A program made the position numbers and the translations under genes. Positions 5,933 to 6,694 of a DNA stretch of 6,694 nucleotides are shown here, piece after piece (the stretch's first letter is position 1; the number at the start of each line of letters is the position of its first letter). Source of the stretch: Hydrogenothermaceae bacterium (GTDB taxonomy: Bacteria > Aquificota > Aquificae > Hydrogenothermales > Hydrogenothermaceae). The DNA lies in NCBI GenBank assembly GCA_026984415.1, contig JALSSE010000444.1:1-6694 (forward strand), given 5' to 3'. Below the pieces are notes generated by a model. It had not been told where the DNA came from. It did not search any database and saw only the letters and a program-made list of their open reading frames with translations.

Positions 5933-6694
5933 ATGTTAGGAATAGAGAAATTAATGGAAATAATTTTCAATAGGGAAAATACCCCAAAAGACAAAAGGGA
6001 AGATTTTGATGTAGAAGGAAAATTTATCCATGGACTTTTATTTTATAACTCTTACTTTGACAAAGTAGCAAAGGCTTTACCTAAGCAAACAGTCTGTTTT
6101 ATAGTTGGAGGATGGGTAAGGGACAGGCTTATTAATAGACCTATTGGAAATAAAATTGATGTTGATTTTATTGTAACATCAGACCCATTTGAAATTGTAA
6201 AAAATTTGCAAAAAATTGTTGGTGGTAGCATTTTCCAGTTTGAAAAAGAGAAAAAAGTGGCGTCTATTGTTTTTTTTGAAGGGGATGTAAGGTACAGATT
6301 TGATTTTTCTTATCTTGATATATCAGACATTATGAGTTCAAATGTAGATTTAAATGAAAAAGAAAAACAGATTATTAAAAGAATAGAAGAAGACCTTTTA
6401 AAAAGGGATTTTACAATCAACGCAATTGCAGTTAATTTTGATGACACCCTCGGTTTAGGAGCTTCCCAGACTGTTCTTTTTGACCCGTCAAACGGATTAG
6501 AAGATTTAAATGAGGGAATAGTAAGACCAATATCTTTTCAGAATATACAGGAAGACCCAGTCAGAATTTTAAGGGGATACAGAATTGCACAGGAAATAAA
6601 TTTTAAAATTGAAAAAGAGTTCGATAAATGGGTATCAAAGAACAGAGAACTGATTAAACAATCTCCAAAAGAAAGGATAAGAGATGAACTTTTA
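5933..6694 (+). CDS. class II tRNA nucleotidyltransferase / poly(A) polymerase family protein (3' truncated by window edge)
   Basis: The gene is open to the last base, and 254 codons are visible. The family adds CCA, CC or A to tRNA 3' ends, or poly(A) to RNA. Head and neck motifs appear in order: GGWVRDRL (59-66), the catalytic DVDFIV (76-81, Asp76 and Asp78), KRDFTINAIAV (157-167), DPSNGLEDL (184-192), EDPVRILRGYR (207-217), and ERIRDEL (247-253). The body and tail domains are mostly off the edge. Some 58 residues precede the GG motif, longer than the roughly 20-30 common in the family. An internal Met8 (codon at 5954) is an alternative start, but the GGAAGGGA ribosome site favours 5933, though at a tight spacing. 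In Aquifex, CC and A are added by two separate homologous enzymes, so if this is a relative the product could be CC-adding, A-adding or full CCA-adding. The visible part does not decide. Confidence 0.92.
   Translation, partial: MLGIEKLMEIIFNRENTPKDKREDFDVEGKFIHGLLFYNSYFDKVAKALPKQTVCFIVGGWVRDRLINRPIGNKIDVDFIVTSDPFEIVKNLQKIVGGSIFQFEKEKKVASIVFFEGDVRYRFDFSYLDISDIMSSNVDLNEKEKQIIKRIEEDLLKRDFTINAIAVNFDDTLGLGASQTVLFDPSNGLEDLNEGIVRPISFQNIQEDPVRILRGYRIAQEINFKIEKEFDKWVSKNRELIKQSPKERIRDELL

Overview
The window is AT-rich, with a lysine, glutamate, isoleucine and asparagine-heavy proteome and tightly packed genes. It holds six complete protein genes, one gene running off the right edge, and probably the first 15 codons of another at the left edge. 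The base composition, charged-residue bias and gene types recall thermophilic Aquificota such as Sulfurihydrogenibium or Persephonella. That placement is an impression from the translations, not the result of a search. No IS element, CRISPR array, tRNA or rRNA is visible, and no gene-free stretch exceeds about 130 bases.

Left part, minus strand: a probable exported-protein gene begins at position 47 and runs leftward out of the window. Upstream of it is trpE (150-1643), the large subunit of anthranilate synthase. trpE diverges from lipA across a 107-base gap that appears to hold promoter elements in both directions.

Centre, plus strand: lipA (lipoyl synthase), an uncharacterised RimK-like ATP-grasp protein, and a class I SAM-dependent methyltransferase form a compact run. 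The gaps are 18 bases and then a 1-base stop/start overlap. The ATP-grasp/methyltransferase pair is the least explained part of the window. Both keep catalytic-type motifs, they look translationally coupled, and nothing in the sequence shows their substrate. No precursor peptide gene lies between or beside them.

Right part: cmk (cytidylate kinase) lies on the minus strand, convergent with the methyltransferase and 26 bases from it. It is preceded by a HAD-superfamily phosphatase gene overlapping it by 4 bases (ATGA), so the order of transcription is HAD then cmk. Divergent from these is a class II tRNA nucleotidyltransferase / poly(A) polymerase family gene (5933 to the window end). It contains the head and neck motifs and is cut by the edge. 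The right half therefore concerns nucleotide and tRNA housekeeping, while the left half concerns tryptophan and lipoate cofactor metabolism plus the unknown pair.
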